Numbered from the stretch's first letter, positions 32,251-41,003 are shown. The stretch is 64,000 nt of DNA from JAIBJN01 sp963748205 (GCA_963748205.1 CAVVIB010000019.1:62001-126000); one strand, 5' to 3'. Translations and numbers: made by a program. The notes: generated by a model not told the origin, from the sequence alone.

Positions 32251-33241
32251 GTGCGTCGATCCACGCTCGTCGCGGTGCTCGCGCTCGCGCTGATCGCGGC
32301 CACGGCCGCCGCGTTCGCGTGGACCGAGTCGCTGAAGCTGGAGCGACTGCCGGTCGTCGGCCCGCGCTTCCCCGAGAGCTTCTCGCCCGTCTGCGTCTGC
32401 CCGAAGGAGACGGCGAAGCTGCGGCTGCGCTTCCGCGTGACCGACACGGTCGACGCGGACATCCTCGACGCCAACGGCGACGTCGTCCGCTCGCTCGGCG
32501 AGCGCCGGGTGCGACCCGGGCTCGTCACCTTCGAGTGGGACGGGCGGAACGACGAGGGCCGGGTCGTCCCCGACGGCCCGTACCGGCTGCGCGTCGAGCT
32601 CGAGGACAAGCGGCGGACGATCGTCGTCCCCGACCAGGTCTTTGTCGACACCGTGCCGCCCGAGGTCCTCGAGCATGAACGTCGGCCGCGTGGCCTTCTC
32701 CCCCGACGGCGACGGCCGCGCGGACGTCGTGGGCGTCGACTACGTGGCAGACGGCCCTGTGGCGCCGCTGCTCTACGTCGGCGACCAGCTGGCGCTCGAG
32801 CGGCGGTCCGGGCGCGCGCGCAGCGCCGTCATCTGGGACGGGACGGTCGACGGCGCGGTGCTTCCGCCGGGGAGCTACCAGCTCAGGCTGAGGGTCCGGG
32901 ACCCTGCCGGCAACATCTCCCCCGAGTCGGAGGGAGATTCGGTCGAGCTCCGGTACATCACGCTTTCGACCGGCGTGTTCCGCGTCAGGCCCGGCGCTCG
33001 ACTCACGTTCGGGGTCGACACCGACGCGCTCGAATGGGGCTGGCGGCTGCAGCGCATCCGCGGCGGCAAGCTGCGGAAGGTCGTCCTCGAAGGCGAGAGC
33101 CGTCGCTCTCCCGTGGCGCCCCGCCTTCCGCGGGCCGATGTTCCGCCCGGCCGCTATCAGCTGCAGGTCTACCTCACCGGTGCGAACCCGCGGGACCTGC
33201 CCAGGTTCGACACGGCCCTCGTGGTCGTGACGCGCCCCTAG
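32251..33241 (+). CDS. Secreted/anchored protein with FlgD-type Ig repeats (apparent frameshift)
   Basis: About 329 residues. An N-terminal hydrophobic segment (LVAVLALALIAATAAAFAW) is a signal peptide or anchor. Two FlgD-Ig-like units follow: VTFEWDGRNDEGRVVPDGPY with LRVELED, and SAVIWDGTVDGAVLPPGSYQ with LRLRVRDPAGN. VCVCPKETAKLRLRFRV precedes the first. The frame shifts by one base near 32673, joining PPEVLE to MNVGRVAFSPDGDGRADVV. Similar Ig units end the glycosidase at 12660. Probably an envelope protein; function unknown. Its stop overlaps the convergent fur-type gene. Confidence 0.72.
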
Positions 33242-33663
33242 CGGCAGGCCGCGCAGAGGCCGGACACCTCGAGGCGGTGTCCGGTGGTGACGAAGCCGTG
33301 CGTGCGCGAGATCCGCTCGAGCCACGGATCGAGCTCGCAGTCGGCGAGCTCGACGACGCGGTGGCAGCTGGAGCAGACGAGATGGTGATGATGGCCCTGG
33401 CCGCACCACCGGTAGCAGAGCTCGCCGGGACGGTGTGAGAGGGAGTCGATGACCCCGGCCTCGGCGAGGAGGCCGAGCGTGCGGTAGACGGTGGCGAGCC
33501 CGAGCTTCTCGCCGCCCGAGCGGAGGCGGTCGTGGAGCTCCTGGGCGGTGACGTCGTCCCGCTCTCCCATCAGCTCGTCGAGCACCCGCACGCGCTGGCG
33601 CGTGGGGCGGACGCCTGCCTCGGAGAGGACGTCGATCGCGCTTGCTTGCGCGGTTTCCGGCAC
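33238..33663 (-). CDS. Fur-family metalloregulator, probably Zur
   Basis: 141 residues. Winged helix with VRPTRQRVRVLDELM and GLATVYRTLGLLAEAGVID (recognition helix). The dimer domain has HHHHLVCSSCHRVVELADCE and the C-terminal GLCAAC, giving two CxxC structural-zinc pairs. The Fur family is certain. A zinc role (Zur) is inferred from the divergent znuABC-type operon 20 bases away and a palindrome there. GTG start at 33663 fits a TAGCAT box 6 bases upstream. Confidence 0.88.
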   Translation of the reverse strand: MPETAQASAIDVLSEAGVRPTRQRVRVLDELMGERDDVTAQELHDRLRSGGEKLGLATVYRTLGLLAEAGVIDSLSHRPGELCYRWCGQGHHHHLVCSSCHRVVELADCELDPWLERISRTHGFVTTGHRLEVSGLCAACR

Positions 33664-33668
33664 GTGGC

Positions 33669-33675
33669 TATGCTA
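33669..33675. promoter_or_regulatory. Overlapping divergent -10 boxes between zur and znuA
   Basis: Plus strand TATGCT (33669-33674) lies 9 bases before GTG 33684; minus strand TAGCAT (33675-33670) lies 6 bases before GTG 33663. They share bases, so the two polymerases would compete. A TTGCGC at 33646-33651 with a 17-base spacer could be the plus-strand -35. Both mRNAs would be leaderless. Confidence 0.55.
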
Positions 33676-33683
33676 GCACTCCT

Positions 33684-34550
33684 GTGGTAACGAGAATCGT
33701 TCTCATCCTTGCGGCCATGGCCGCTCTGCTCGCCGCGGGCTGCGGCGCGGAGGCCTCCAGCGCCCCGGACGGCCGCACGGACGTCGTGGCCGGCTTCTAC
33801 CCGCTGGCCTTCGCGGCGGCCGAGATCGGCGGCGGCCGGGTCGAGGTCACGAACCTCACGCCTCCGGGCGCGGAGCCGCACGACGTCGAGCTCTCCGTGC
33901 GCGACGTCGAGCGCGTGCGCGACTCGGATCTCGTCCTCTATCTCGGCCAGGGGTTCCAGCCGGCGCTCGAGGACGCTGCCGAGGGCGACGACTCGGCGGT
34001 CGACCTGCTCGAGGGCCTCGACCTGCGCGAGGGCGAGGAGGGGGAGGACGCGCGCGACCCGCACGTCTGGCTCGACCCGGTCCGGTTCGCCGAGGTCGTC
34101 GAGCGGATAGGCACGGAGCTGGGCGGCGAGGCCCCTGCCCGGCAGCTCGCCTCCGAGCTGCGCGCGCTCGACGAGGAGTACCGCGCGGGACTCGCGGACT
34201 GCGAGCGACGCGAGCTGGTCACCGCCCACGACGCGTTCGGCTACCTCGGGGAGCGCTACGGCCTCGAGGTGATCCCGATCACCGGCATCTCCCCGGAGAC
34301 CGAGCCGAGCCCGCAGGACCTCGAGGAGGTCTCCGACCTCGTGCGCGAGCGCGGCGTCACGACGGTCTTCGTCGAGCCGCTCCTCTCTCCGGAGATCGGC
34401 GAGACGGTCGCGCGCGAGGCCGGGGCCGAGACCGCGGTGCTGAATCCGCTCGAGGGGCTCACCGAGGAGGAGCTCGACCGCGGCGAGAACTACTTCACCG
34501 TCATGCGCGCGAACCTCGAGGCGCTCCGGGAGGGGCTCGGATGCCGGTAG
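33684..34550 (+). CDS. znuA: Zinc/metal ABC transporter substrate-binding lipoprotein (ZnuA-like)
   Basis: 288 residues. Signal peptide with lipobox ALLAAGC, so a lipid-anchored extracytoplasmic protein. VVAGFYPLAFAAAEIGGGRV, LTPPGAEPHDVELSVRDVER (metal His), RDPHVWLDPVRFAEVVERIG (His) and VTAHDAFGYLGERYGLEVIP (His) are the cluster A-I ligands. An acidic loop EGEEGEDAR replaces the usual His-rich loop. GTG at 33684 is chosen from the TATGCT box. Overlaps the ATPase gene by 10 bases. Zinc rather than manganese is inferred. Confidence 0.88.
   Translation: MVTRIVLILAAMAALLAAGCGAEASSAPDGRTDVVAGFYPLAFAAAEIGGGRVEVTNLTPPGAEPHDVELSVRDVERVRDSDLVLYLGQGFQPALEDAAEGDDSAVDLLEGLDLREGEEGEDARDPHVWLDPVRFAEVVERIGTELGGEAPARQLASELRALDEEYRAGLADCERRELVTAHDAFGYLGERYGLEVIPITGISPETEPSPQDLEEVSDLVRERGVTTVFVEPLLSPEIGETVAREAGAETAVLNPLEGLTEEELDRGENYFTVMRANLEALREGLGCR
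33690..33706. promoter_or_regulatory. Palindromic operator candidate (Zur box-like)
   Basis: ACGAGAATCGTTCTCAT contains GAGAA-TCG-TTCTC, a perfect 5-3-5 inverted repeat with one more matching outer pair. It covers the first codons of znuA, directly after the predicted transcription start, where a bound Fur-family dimer would block initiation. Size fits Fur-family boxes; sequence match to known Zur boxes is only partial. Confidence 0.45.
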
Positions 34551-35266
34551 CGCTCGAGCTCTCCGAGGTCGGCTTCGCCTATCGGCCCGGGCAGCCGGTG
34601 CTCACCGGCGTCGACCTCGCGGTCGAGGAGGGCGAGTTCGTGGCCGTCGCGGGGCCGAACGGCGGCGGCAAGACGACGCTCGTCCGGCTCGCGCTCGGTC
34701 TGGCGCGGCCGACGGCGGGCTCGGTCCTCCTCTTCGGCGAGCCCGCGCACCGGTTCTCCCGGCGCGAGACGCTCGGATACGTCGCCCAGCGGGCGCAGGT
34801 CGGCACCGAGGGCCCGGTGACGGTGCGCGAGGTCGTCTCTGCCGGCCGGCTGGCGCAGGGCGGCCTCTTCGGCCCGCTGCGGCGGCGCGACCGCGCCATC
34901 GTCGACGAGGCCATCGCCGACGTCGGGCTCGCCGAGCTCGCCGACACGCGGCTCGCGGACCTCTCCGGCGGCCAGCAGCAGCGCGCGTTCATCGCCAAGG
35001 CGTTCGCGGCCGAGCCGTCGCTCCTCGTCCTCGACGAGCCGACCGCCGGCGTCGACGCCGAGTCGCAGGAGGCGCTCGCCCGCCTGCTCGGCCGCCTGCA
35101 CGCCGACCGGGGCGTGACCACGCTCTACGTCTCGCACGAGTTCGGAGCGGTCGAGGGCATCGTCGAGCGGCTCGTCCTCGTCCGCGGCGGCATCGTCTTC
35201 GACGGCCCGCCCGAAGCCCTCCCATCGGCCTGGCACGACCCCTCGCACGCCCATGCTCGAGAGTGA
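34541..35266 (+). CDS. znuC: Zinc/metal ABC transporter ATP-binding protein
   Basis: 241 residues. Walker A GPNGGGKTTL, signature LSGGQQQRAFIAKAF, Walker B SLLVLDEPTAGVD and the switch histidine in LYVSHEFGA are intact. GGVxF-type ABC domain typical of the ZnuC/ZurA group. Overlaps the permease gene by 14 bases. Confidence 0.93.
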   Translation: MPVALELSEVGFAYRPGQPVLTGVDLAVEEGEFVAVAGPNGGGKTTLVRLALGLARPTAGSVLLFGEPAHRFSRRETLGYVAQRAQVGTEGPVTVREVVSAGRLAQGGLFGPLRRRDRAIVDEAIADVGLAELADTRLADLSGGQQQRAFIAKAFAAEPSLLVLDEPTAGVDAESQEALARLLGRLHADRGVTTLYVSHEFGAVEGIVERLVLVRGGIVFDGPPEALPSAWHDPSHAHARE

Positions 35267-36053
35267 GTTCATGCGCCTCGCGTTCGCGACGGGGGCCGTC
35301 GTCGGCCTCCTCGCGCCCGCCGTGGGCTTCTTCCTCGTCCAGCGGAACATGAGCCTCGTCGGCGACGGTGTCGGCCACACGGCATTCGCGGGGGTCGCGG
35401 CCGGCTACCTGCTCGGCGTCTCGCCGGTGCTCACCGCGCTCGTCGCCGCCGTGGCGGGCGCGGTCGGGATCGAGTGGCTCCGGTCGCGCCACCGCGCCGC
35501 GGGCGACCAGGCGCTCGCGCTCCTCTTCTACACCGGGCTCGCGGCCGGGGTCGTGCTCGCCTCGTCCGCGGGCGCGCTCGACGTCGACCTCTTCTCGTTC
35601 CTCTTCGGCTCCATCCTCACGGTCACGCGCGGCGACGTGGTGCTCGTGGCCGTCCTCGGCGTCGCCGGCCTCGTCGTCATCGGGCTCCTGTACCGCGCGC
35701 TCGCCGCGGTCGTCATCGACGAGGAGGGCGCCAAGGTCGCCGGCGTCCCGGTCGCGGCGCTCAACGTCCTCGTCGCCGGGCTCGCCGGCGTGACGATCGG
35801 CCTCTCGATGCAGATCGTCGGCATCCTCCTGATCGCGGCGCTCATGGTGCTTCCGGTCATCGCGGCGGGCCGCGTCGCGTGGAGCATGAGCTCGTCGGTG
35901 CTGCTCGCCATGGGCATCGGCCTCGCCTCGGTCTTCGCCGGGCTCACGCTCGCGTACTACGCCGACCTGCCTCCCGGAGGGGCGATCGTCCTCCTCGCGG
36001 CGGCCGCGTTCGTGGTCACGAGCATCCTCGAAGCCGCCCGCTCGCGGGCGTGA
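35253..36053 (+). CDS. znuB: Zinc/metal ABC transporter permease (ABC-3 family)
   Basis: 266 residues with about eight membrane helices. QRNMSLVGDGVGHTAFAGVA carries the conserved D-G-hSH-type motif (here DGVGHTAFAG) and IVGILLIAALMVLPVIAAGR the second ABC-3 block. ATG at 35253 overlaps znuC. With znuA and znuC it forms the complete importer. Confidence 0.92.
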   Translation: MLESEFMRLAFATGAVVGLLAPAVGFFLVQRNMSLVGDGVGHTAFAGVAAGYLLGVSPVLTALVAAVAGAVGIEWLRSRHRAAGDQALALLFYTGLAAGVVLASSAGALDVDLFSFLFGSILTVTRGDVVLVAVLGVAGLVVIGLLYRALAAVVIDEEGAKVAGVPVAALNVLVAGLAGVTIGLSMQIVGILLIAALMVLPVIAAGRVAWSMSSSVLLAMGIGLASVFAGLTLAYYADLPPGGAIVLLAAAAFVVTSILEAARSRA

Positions 36054-36057
36054 TCCG

Positions 36058-36063
36058 TATGCT
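36058..36063 (+). promoter_or_regulatory. -10 box TATGCT upstream of the PIG-L gene
   Basis: TATGCT, then 10 bases to a GTG (36074) that opens a three-codon mini-ORF ending in TGA as ATGA with the PIG-L ATG at 36082. Weak evidence for an independent promoter after znuB. Confidence 0.4.
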
Positions 36064-36081
36064 CACGCGTCGGGTGACACG

Positions 36082-36717
36082 ATGATCGACGGCTGGAAGC
36101 GCGCACTCGTCCTCGCACCGCACACCGATGACGGCGAGTTCGGCTGCGGCGGGACGATGGCGCGCCTCGTCGAGGCGGGCACCGAGGTGCGCTACGTCGC
36201 GTTCTCGATCGCCACGAAGTCCCTCCCGGAGGGCTTCCCGCCGGACACGCTCGCGCGGGAGGTGCGCGAGGCGACGGCGGAGATCGGCATCCCCGAGAGC
36301 GGGCTCACCGTTCACGACTTCGAGGTGCGGTCGTTCCCCGAGCGGCGCCAGGAGATCCTCGAGCTCCTGATCGCCCTCTGGGAGGAATGGGCGCCCGAAG
36401 CGGTCTTCATGCCGAGCCTCCGCGACATCCACCAGGACCACCAGGTGGTCGCCGCCGAGGGCCTGCGCGCGTTCAAGCGGACGACCGTCTTCGGCTACGA
36501 GATCCCGTGGAACAACTTCAACTTCGACCACCAGGCCTACGTGGGCCTGGAGGAGCGCCACGTCGAGCGCAAGGTCGCTGCGCTCGAGCGCTACGCCTCG
36601 CAGCAGCACCGCAACTACGCCAACCCCGAGTACATCCGAAGCCTCGCGCGGACGCACGGCATCAACGTGAACCGCGACTACGCCGAGGTCTTCGAGGTTT
36701 ACCGAATCGTTACCTAG
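36082..36717 (+). CDS. PIG-L/LmbE-family N-deacetylase
   Basis: 211 residues, zinc-dependent amidase fold. LAPHTDDGEFGCGGTMARLV is the first metal motif (usually PHPDD; here PHTDD), and PSLRDIHQDHQVVAAEGLRA the second (HxDH). Family members deacetylate GlcNAc conjugates in mycothiol, bacillithiol, glycolipid or antibiotic pathways. No thiol-cofactor gene is near. Lies just after the zinc importer, which may supply its metal; that link is only suggestive. Confidence 0.85.
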   Translation: MIDGWKRALVLAPHTDDGEFGCGGTMARLVEAGTEVRYVAFSIATKSLPEGFPPDTLAREVREATAEIGIPESGLTVHDFEVRSFPERRQEILELLIALWEEWAPEAVFMPSLRDIHQDHQVVAAEGLRAFKRTTVFGYEIPWNNFNFDHQAYVGLEERHVERKVAALERYASQQHRNYANPEYIRSLARTHGINVNRDYAEVFEVYRIVT

Positions 36718-36745
36718 CCTCTCTGCGCGGCCCGCGGAGGTCTGT

Positions 36746-36751
36746 TAGCCT
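36746..36751 (+). promoter_or_regulatory. -10 box TAGCCT, leaderless promoter of the NlpC/P60 gene
   Basis: TAGCCT is 10 bases before GTG 36762; an ATG follows in frame at 36771. No Shine-Dalgarno sequence at either. Confidence 0.5.
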
Positions 36752-36761
36752 CCCGCGCTTC

Positions 36762-37956
36762 GTGAGCGTGATGAGTCAGCATCCGCTCGAGGACGTCAAG
36801 CGCGATCTCGGGGAGCGCGAGTTGTGGGAGCGCTCGCTTGCGCGCTCGCAGGACCGCCGCGCGGGCACGCACACGACGCGGAGCCTCGCTTCCCTGGCGC
36901 TCGCGGACCTGGACGGGCCGGTGCGCGTGCAGCGTCGAAAACCGCGACCTCTCCGACCCGGAGCTCTGGGACTACTCCGCCTCGATCGCGAACGGGAAGC
37001 GCATCGCCGCCCAGCCCGGCTTCCTGCCGCAGGCCCGCGTCGCGGGCGCGACGCTCGTCCTTGCCGCCTGCGCCGCGGCCCTCCCGAACCCGAGCGGAAG
37101 CGCCACCCGGGCCAAGTCCTCCGGGGGTGCCACGCGGGTGCATGTCGAGGTGCTCAAGGTCGGCAGTCGCGGACCGGCAGTCGCGCGGGTCCAGCGCGCG
37201 CTCGGGATCCGCGCCGACGGGGACTTCGGGCCCAAGACCAAGCGGGCGGTGCGCGCGTTCCAGAAGCGCCACGGCCTGCTCGCCGACGGCGTCGTGGGGC
37301 CGAAGACGCGCAGGGCGCTCTTCGCCGCCGCGAAGCCCAGGCCGAAGCCCAAGCGGGCGCAGAAGGCCAAGCAGCGCTTCATCCACGCGTGGTGGGTCGT
37401 GCCCGTGCAGCGCAAGCTCGGGGTTCGGGCCGACGGGGACTACGGGCCGGTGACGCGCAGGGCCGTGCGCGCGTTCCAGAAGCGGAAGGGCCTGATCGTC
37501 GACGGCGTCGTCGGGCCGCAGACGCTCCGTGCGCTCGGCATCAGGCGCGGCGCTCCCGTTCGGAGCACCGGCGGCCGCCGGGCGGCCACCACCGTGTCGA
37601 CCCGCGGCGCCCGCGTGGCGAGGATGTCGAAGCGCTACCTCGGCATCCGGTACCGCTGGGCCGGGTCGTCGCCTTCGAGCGGCTTCGACTGCTCCGGCTT
37701 CGTCATGTACATGTACCGCAAGGTCGGCGTCGGGCTCCCGCACAACGCGGCCATGCAGTACCGCTACGGGCGGGCCGTCTCGCGCAGCCGCCTCCGCGCC
37801 GGCGACCTCGTCTTCTTCAACGGCCTCGGGCACGTCGGGATCTACCTCCGGGGCGACAGGTTCATCCACGCGTCGAGCTCGGGCGGCGCCGTCAAGATCT
37901 CGAGCCTGCGCGGCAGCTGGTACGGCGAGCGCTACGTCGGCGCGCGCCGGCTCTAG
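36762..37956 (+). CDS. NlpC/P60 peptidoglycan hydrolase with two PG-binding domains (apparent frameshift)
   Basis: About 398 residues. An N-terminal segment (SQHPLEDVKRDLGERELWER) and a hydrophobic stretch (AGATLVLAACAAALP) precede two PG_binding_1 repeats (VLKVGSRGPAVARVQRALGI and WVVPVQRKLGVRADGDYGPV onward). The NlpC/P60 domain ends the protein, with catalytic Cys in GFDCSGFVMYMYRK, His in GLGHVGIYL and third residue in FIHASS. It cleaves stem peptides in the wall. The frame shifts by one base near 36930-36934, joining GPVRVQ to VENRDLSDPELWDYSA. Export is inferred; the signal segment is not at the very N-terminus. Confidence 0.85.
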
Positions 37957-37979
37957 CACGCCCCTCTCGGGGGTAGTGC
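37956..37979 (+). terminator. Hairpin after the NlpC/P60 gene
   Basis: GCAC-CCCC-TCTC-GGGG-GTGC type stem with a small internal loop, starting at the stop codon. No T-run. Confidence 0.4.
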
Positions 37980-38034
37980 TCTCACGAGGAGGAGGACACC
38001 GGGCAGCGCCATGGTGCCTGCGGTTCCGCGTGCG

Positions 38035-38040
38035 TACAGT
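38035..38040 (+). promoter_or_regulatory. -10 box TACAGT, leaderless promoter of the two-component system
   Basis: TACAGT then 7 bases then GTG 38048. No Shine-Dalgarno sequence. Confidence 0.6.
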
Positions 38041-38047
38041 GGCCTGA

Positions 38048-39310
38048 GTGACCGCTCCCCGCTTCTTCACCGAGCCCTTCCGCCTCAGGACCTGGAAGGA
38101 GACCGCGTACTCCCTGATCAGCCTCCCGGCCGGGGTCATCTGGTTCTCCGTGCTCCTGACCCTGCTCGTGGTCAGCGTGAGCACGTTCTTCCTGCTCGGG
38201 ATCCCGCTGCTCGTAGGAACGCTCATGCTCGCGGGCCTCGGAGCGCGAGTGGAGCGGTTCCATTCCCGTTTCTTCCTCGCGCAGCCGATCCCCGATCGGC
38301 CGCAGCGGACCTACGACTGGTCCAAGTGGCGCGACTGGCTGAAGCCGCTGGTCGACCTCGGCGCCTGGCGCGAGGTTCTCTACCTGATGCTGCTCTTCCC
38401 CATCGGGCTCGTGCTCTTCATCGTCGCGGTGGTCTGCTGGTCGGTCGCGGTCAGCCTCCTCACCGCCCCCATCTGGTGGTTCGCCATCCCGTCCGACGAT
38501 CGCGGGGACTTCCTCTGGCCGGGCAACAAGTTCGACAACCCCTTCGAGTGGGTCCTGACGATCGGCGGCGGCCTCCTGCTCCTCCTGCTGACGCCGTGGA
38601 TCATCCGCGGCCTCGTCGCGGTGCACAAGGCGGTCATGCGCGGCCTCCTCGGCCCGACCCGCCGCGAGCTCGAGAAGGCGTCGGAGCGGCTCGCCGCGCA
38701 GCGCGACCTCGCCGTCTCGTCCGCCTCGGGCGACCGCCGGCAGATCGAGCGCGACCTCCACGACGGCGCGCAGGCGCGGCTCGTCTCGCTGGCCGTCGAC
38801 CTCGGCCGCGCCCGCAGGCGCCTCGAGGAGGGCGGGTCGACCGAGGAAGCCGCGGAGCTCGTCCGCGTCGCGCACGAGGACGCCAAGCAGGCGCTCGTCG
38901 AGATCCGCGACCTCGCGCGCGGCATCCATCCCGCCGTCCTCACCGACCGCGGGCTCGATGCCGCCCTCTCGGCGCTCGCGGCCCGGTCTCCCGTGCCGGT
39001 CTCGCTTGCGACCGAGATCGGCGAGAGGCCGCCCGAGGCCGTCGAGGCCGCTGCCTACTTCGTCGTCTCCGAGGCGCTCGCCAACGTCGCACGTCACAGC
39101 GGAGCCGAGCGTGCGGCCGTCTCGGTCGTCCGCGCCGGCGGCATCCTCGTCGTCGAGGTGCGCGACGACGGCAAGGGCGGCGCGTCGCCGAACGGCGGCT
39201 CCGGGCTCCTCGGCCTCGAGGAGCGCGTCGGCGCCCTGGGCGGGACGCTCGTCGTCGAGAGCCCGCCCGGCGGGCCGACCTCGATCACGGCGGTGATCCC
39301 GTGCGAGTAG
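38048..39310 (+). CDS. Sensor histidine kinase, NarL/DesK type with 'putative sensor' membrane domain
   Basis: 420 residues. The N-terminal ~220 residues have four or five helices and resemble the actinobacterial putative-sensor domain (FSVLLTLLVVSVSTFFLLGI and PIGLVLFIVAVVCWSVAVSL). HisKA_3 follows with the phospho-His in QIERDLHDGAQARL. The ATPase domain has N-box EALANVARHSGA, G1 EVRDDGKGGA and G2 GSGLLGLEERVGALGG. The signal is unknown. Overlaps its response regulator by 10 bases. Confidence 0.92.
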   Translation: MTAPRFFTEPFRLRTWKETAYSLISLPAGVIWFSVLLTLLVVSVSTFFLLGIPLLVGTLMLAGLGARVERFHSRFFLAQPIPDRPQRTYDWSKWRDWLKPLVDLGAWREVLYLMLLFPIGLVLFIVAVVCWSVAVSLLTAPIWWFAIPSDDRGDFLWPGNKFDNPFEWVLTIGGGLLLLLLTPWIIRGLVAVHKAVMRGLLGPTRRELEKASERLAAQRDLAVSSASGDRRQIERDLHDGAQARLVSLAVDLGRARRRLEEGGSTEEAAELVRVAHEDAKQALVEIRDLARGIHPAVLTDRGLDAALSALAARSPVPVSLATEIGERPPEAVEAAAYFVVSEALANVARHSGAERAAVSVVRAGGILVVEVRDDGKGGASPNGGSGLLGLEERVGALGGTLVVESPPGGPTSITAVIPCE

Positions 39311-39939
39311 TCATCGTCGAGGACTCCGGGCTCCTCCGCGACGCGCTCACGCGGCTCCTGACCGACTTCGACGTCGAGGTGGCGGCCGCGGTGCCGACGC
39401 CCGAGGAGCTCCTGAGCGCCGCCGAGGAGCACAAGCCCGACGTCTTCGTGGTCGACGTCCGCCTGCCGCCGACGTACACCGACGAGGGCGTCCACGCCGC
39501 TGCCGAGCTGCGCTCGCGCGATCCGGAGGCGAAGGTCCTGCTCCTCTCGCAGGCCGTGGAGGAGCGCTACGCGCGCGAGCTCCTCGCCCAGCGGAGCGAA
39601 GGGCTCGGCTACCTGCTCAAGGACCGCGTCGCCGACGGCGCCGAGTTCGTGGACGCGCTCCGCCGGGTCGCCGCGGGAGGAACGGCGCTCGATCCCGAGG
39701 TCGTCCGCCAGCTCCTCGTCCGCCACCGTGCGATCGACGAGCTCACGCCGCGCGAGCGCCAGGTGCTCGAGCTGATGGCCGAGGGCCGCACGAACGCGGC
39801 CATCGCGCGGGCGCTCGTCGTCACCGACCGCGCGATCGAGAAGCACGTGGCCAGCATCTTCGGGAAGCTGCGCCTCCCGCCGAGCCAGGACGACCACCGC
39901 CGCGTGCTCGCGGTCCTGGCCTGGCTCAACGCCGCCTAG
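39301..39939 (+). CDS. NarL/LuxR-family response regulator
   Basis: 212 residues. Receiver domain starts VRVVIVEDSGLLRDALTRLL, with phospho-acceptor Asp in VFVVDVRLPP and Lys in GYLLKDRV. The LuxR helix-turn-helix is LTPRERQVLELMAEGRTNAA then AIARALVVTDRAIEKHVASI. Transcribed with the kinase; GTG at 39301 overlaps it. Target genes unknown; the adjacent glycan locus on the opposite strand is a possibility. Converges with, and overlaps, the ATP-grasp gene by 4 bases. Confidence 0.93.
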   Translation: MRVVIVEDSGLLRDALTRLLTDFDVEVAAAVPTPEELLSAAEEHKPDVFVVDVRLPPTYTDEGVHAAAELRSRDPEAKVLLLSQAVEERYARELLAQRSEGLGYLLKDRVADGAEFVDALRRVAAGGTALDPEVVRQLLVRHRAIDELTPRERQVLELMAEGRTNAAIARALVVTDRAIEKHVASIFGKLRLPPSQDDHRRVLAVLAWLNAA

Positions 39940-40988
39940 CGATCGTCCCACTCCAGCTGGTCGAAGTAGCGGAGCGCGCGGCGGCTCGGCCGGATGCTCG
40001 CCTGGTGGGCGGCCAGCTCCTCGTCGGAGAGCTCGCCGAGGGCGTGCTTGACGCCGAGGTAGGGGAGGTTGAGATCCTCCTGGTAGACGACGGTCGAGAT
40101 GCGCGGGTTGACCTCGATCACGTAGTCGCCGACGAGCTGGACGTTGAAGAAGTGCTCGATCTCGAGGGCGCCCACGGCCCGGTCGGCGACCGCGACGAGC
40201 TCCGGGTCGTCGAGCGACTGGAAGAACATCGCGAGCCCGGCGCGCATCGCCTCCCGCGTCTTCGGGTGCCCGAAGACGATCCTGCCGCCGCGCGCCACCC
40301 CGTCGACGGTGCGCTCGCCCCCCTGCGCGAGCTCCATGACGAGGAGCTCCTCGCCGCCTTCCTCGGGCAGCAGCTCGGCCACGTCCTCGAGCCGCATCGC
40401 GAGGCTCCCGGGCCGCTCGTGGAGGAGCTGATGGGCCCGGTCGACCGTGGGGTCGAGCACGCGGAAGCCCCGCGAGCCCGAGCTCGAGACCGGCTTGAAG
40501 CACACGGCGCGTCCCGGGTAGCCGAGCTCGGCCGCAGCCGCGACGAACGCCTCGCGTCCCTGCACGCGTAGAAAGGCGGGCACGGGCACGCCGGCTTCGT
40601 CGAGCAGCGCGTAGCACTCCGCCTTGTCGTTCGCGCGCCGCACGGTCTCGGGCGAGCTGACCAGCGCGACGACGCCTGCCGCCTGGAGCTCCGGCTTCGC
40701 GGCCGCGAGGCCGGCGAGGTCGTGGGAGGACTGGGGCAGGACGGCGTTCACTCCCTCCCGCGCGCAGAGCTCGACGATCGCCGCCGGGAACCCGTCGTCG
40801 GCCCCGGGCGGGACGACCGCGAACGCGTCGCACAGGAACCGGCCGACGGACCGCTCGCTCATGTCGGAGCCGACGAGCCGGATCTCGCGCTCGCCGTTCT
40901 CCCGCAGCGCGTGGAGGAGCGCGGCCGTCCCCGGCGCGCCCGATGCGGTCACGAGCAGCGTCAGCGGGGGAAGCGCGGGGTCCGGCAT
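39936..40988 (-). CDS. ATP-grasp ligase (carbamoyl-phosphate-synthase-like) no. 1
   Basis: 350 residues. Pre-ATP-grasp domain begins LTLLVTASGAPGTAALLHAL; the ATP-grasp part has RAVCFKPVSSSGSRGFRVLD, EELLVMELAQGGERTVDGVA and YVIEVNPRISTVVYQEDLNL with the metal-binding E-x-N-P-R. Such enzymes form amide or ester bonds from a carboxylate and ATP. It borders a flippase and other glycan genes, so it may attach an amino acid or acyl group to a sugar or lipid; that is inference. ATG is supported by a TAGGCT box 9 bases upstream. Confidence 0.85.
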   Translation of the reverse strand: MPDPALPPLTLLVTASGAPGTAALLHALRENGEREIRLVGSDMSERSVGRFLCDAFAVVPPGADDGFPAAIVELCAREGVNAVLPQSSHDLAGLAAAKPELQAAGVVALVSSPETVRRANDKAECYALLDEAGVPVPAFLRVQGREAFVAAAAELGYPGRAVCFKPVSSSGSRGFRVLDPTVDRAHQLLHERPGSLAMRLEDVAELLPEEGGEELLVMELAQGGERTVDGVARGGRIVFGHPKTREAMRAGLAMFFQSLDDPELVAVADRAVGALEIEHFFNVQLVGDYVIEVNPRISTVVYQEDLNLPYLGVKHALGELSDEELAAHQASIRPSRRALRYFDQLEWDDR

Positions 40989-40997
40989 GTCGGCGAC

Positions 40998-41003
40998 AGC
41001 CTA
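40998..41003 (-). promoter_or_regulatory. -10 box TAGGCT, leaderless promoter of ATP-grasp no. 1
   Basis: Minus-strand TAGGCT followed by 9 bases and ATG at 40988; it overlaps the flippase stop codon. Confidence 0.55.

Noticed and set aside
37120..37560. Repeated DNA in the NlpC/P60 gene as a mobile or CRISPR-like repeat
   Set aside because: The similarity reflects two tandem peptidoglycan-binding domains at the protein level; copies are diverged and in frame.
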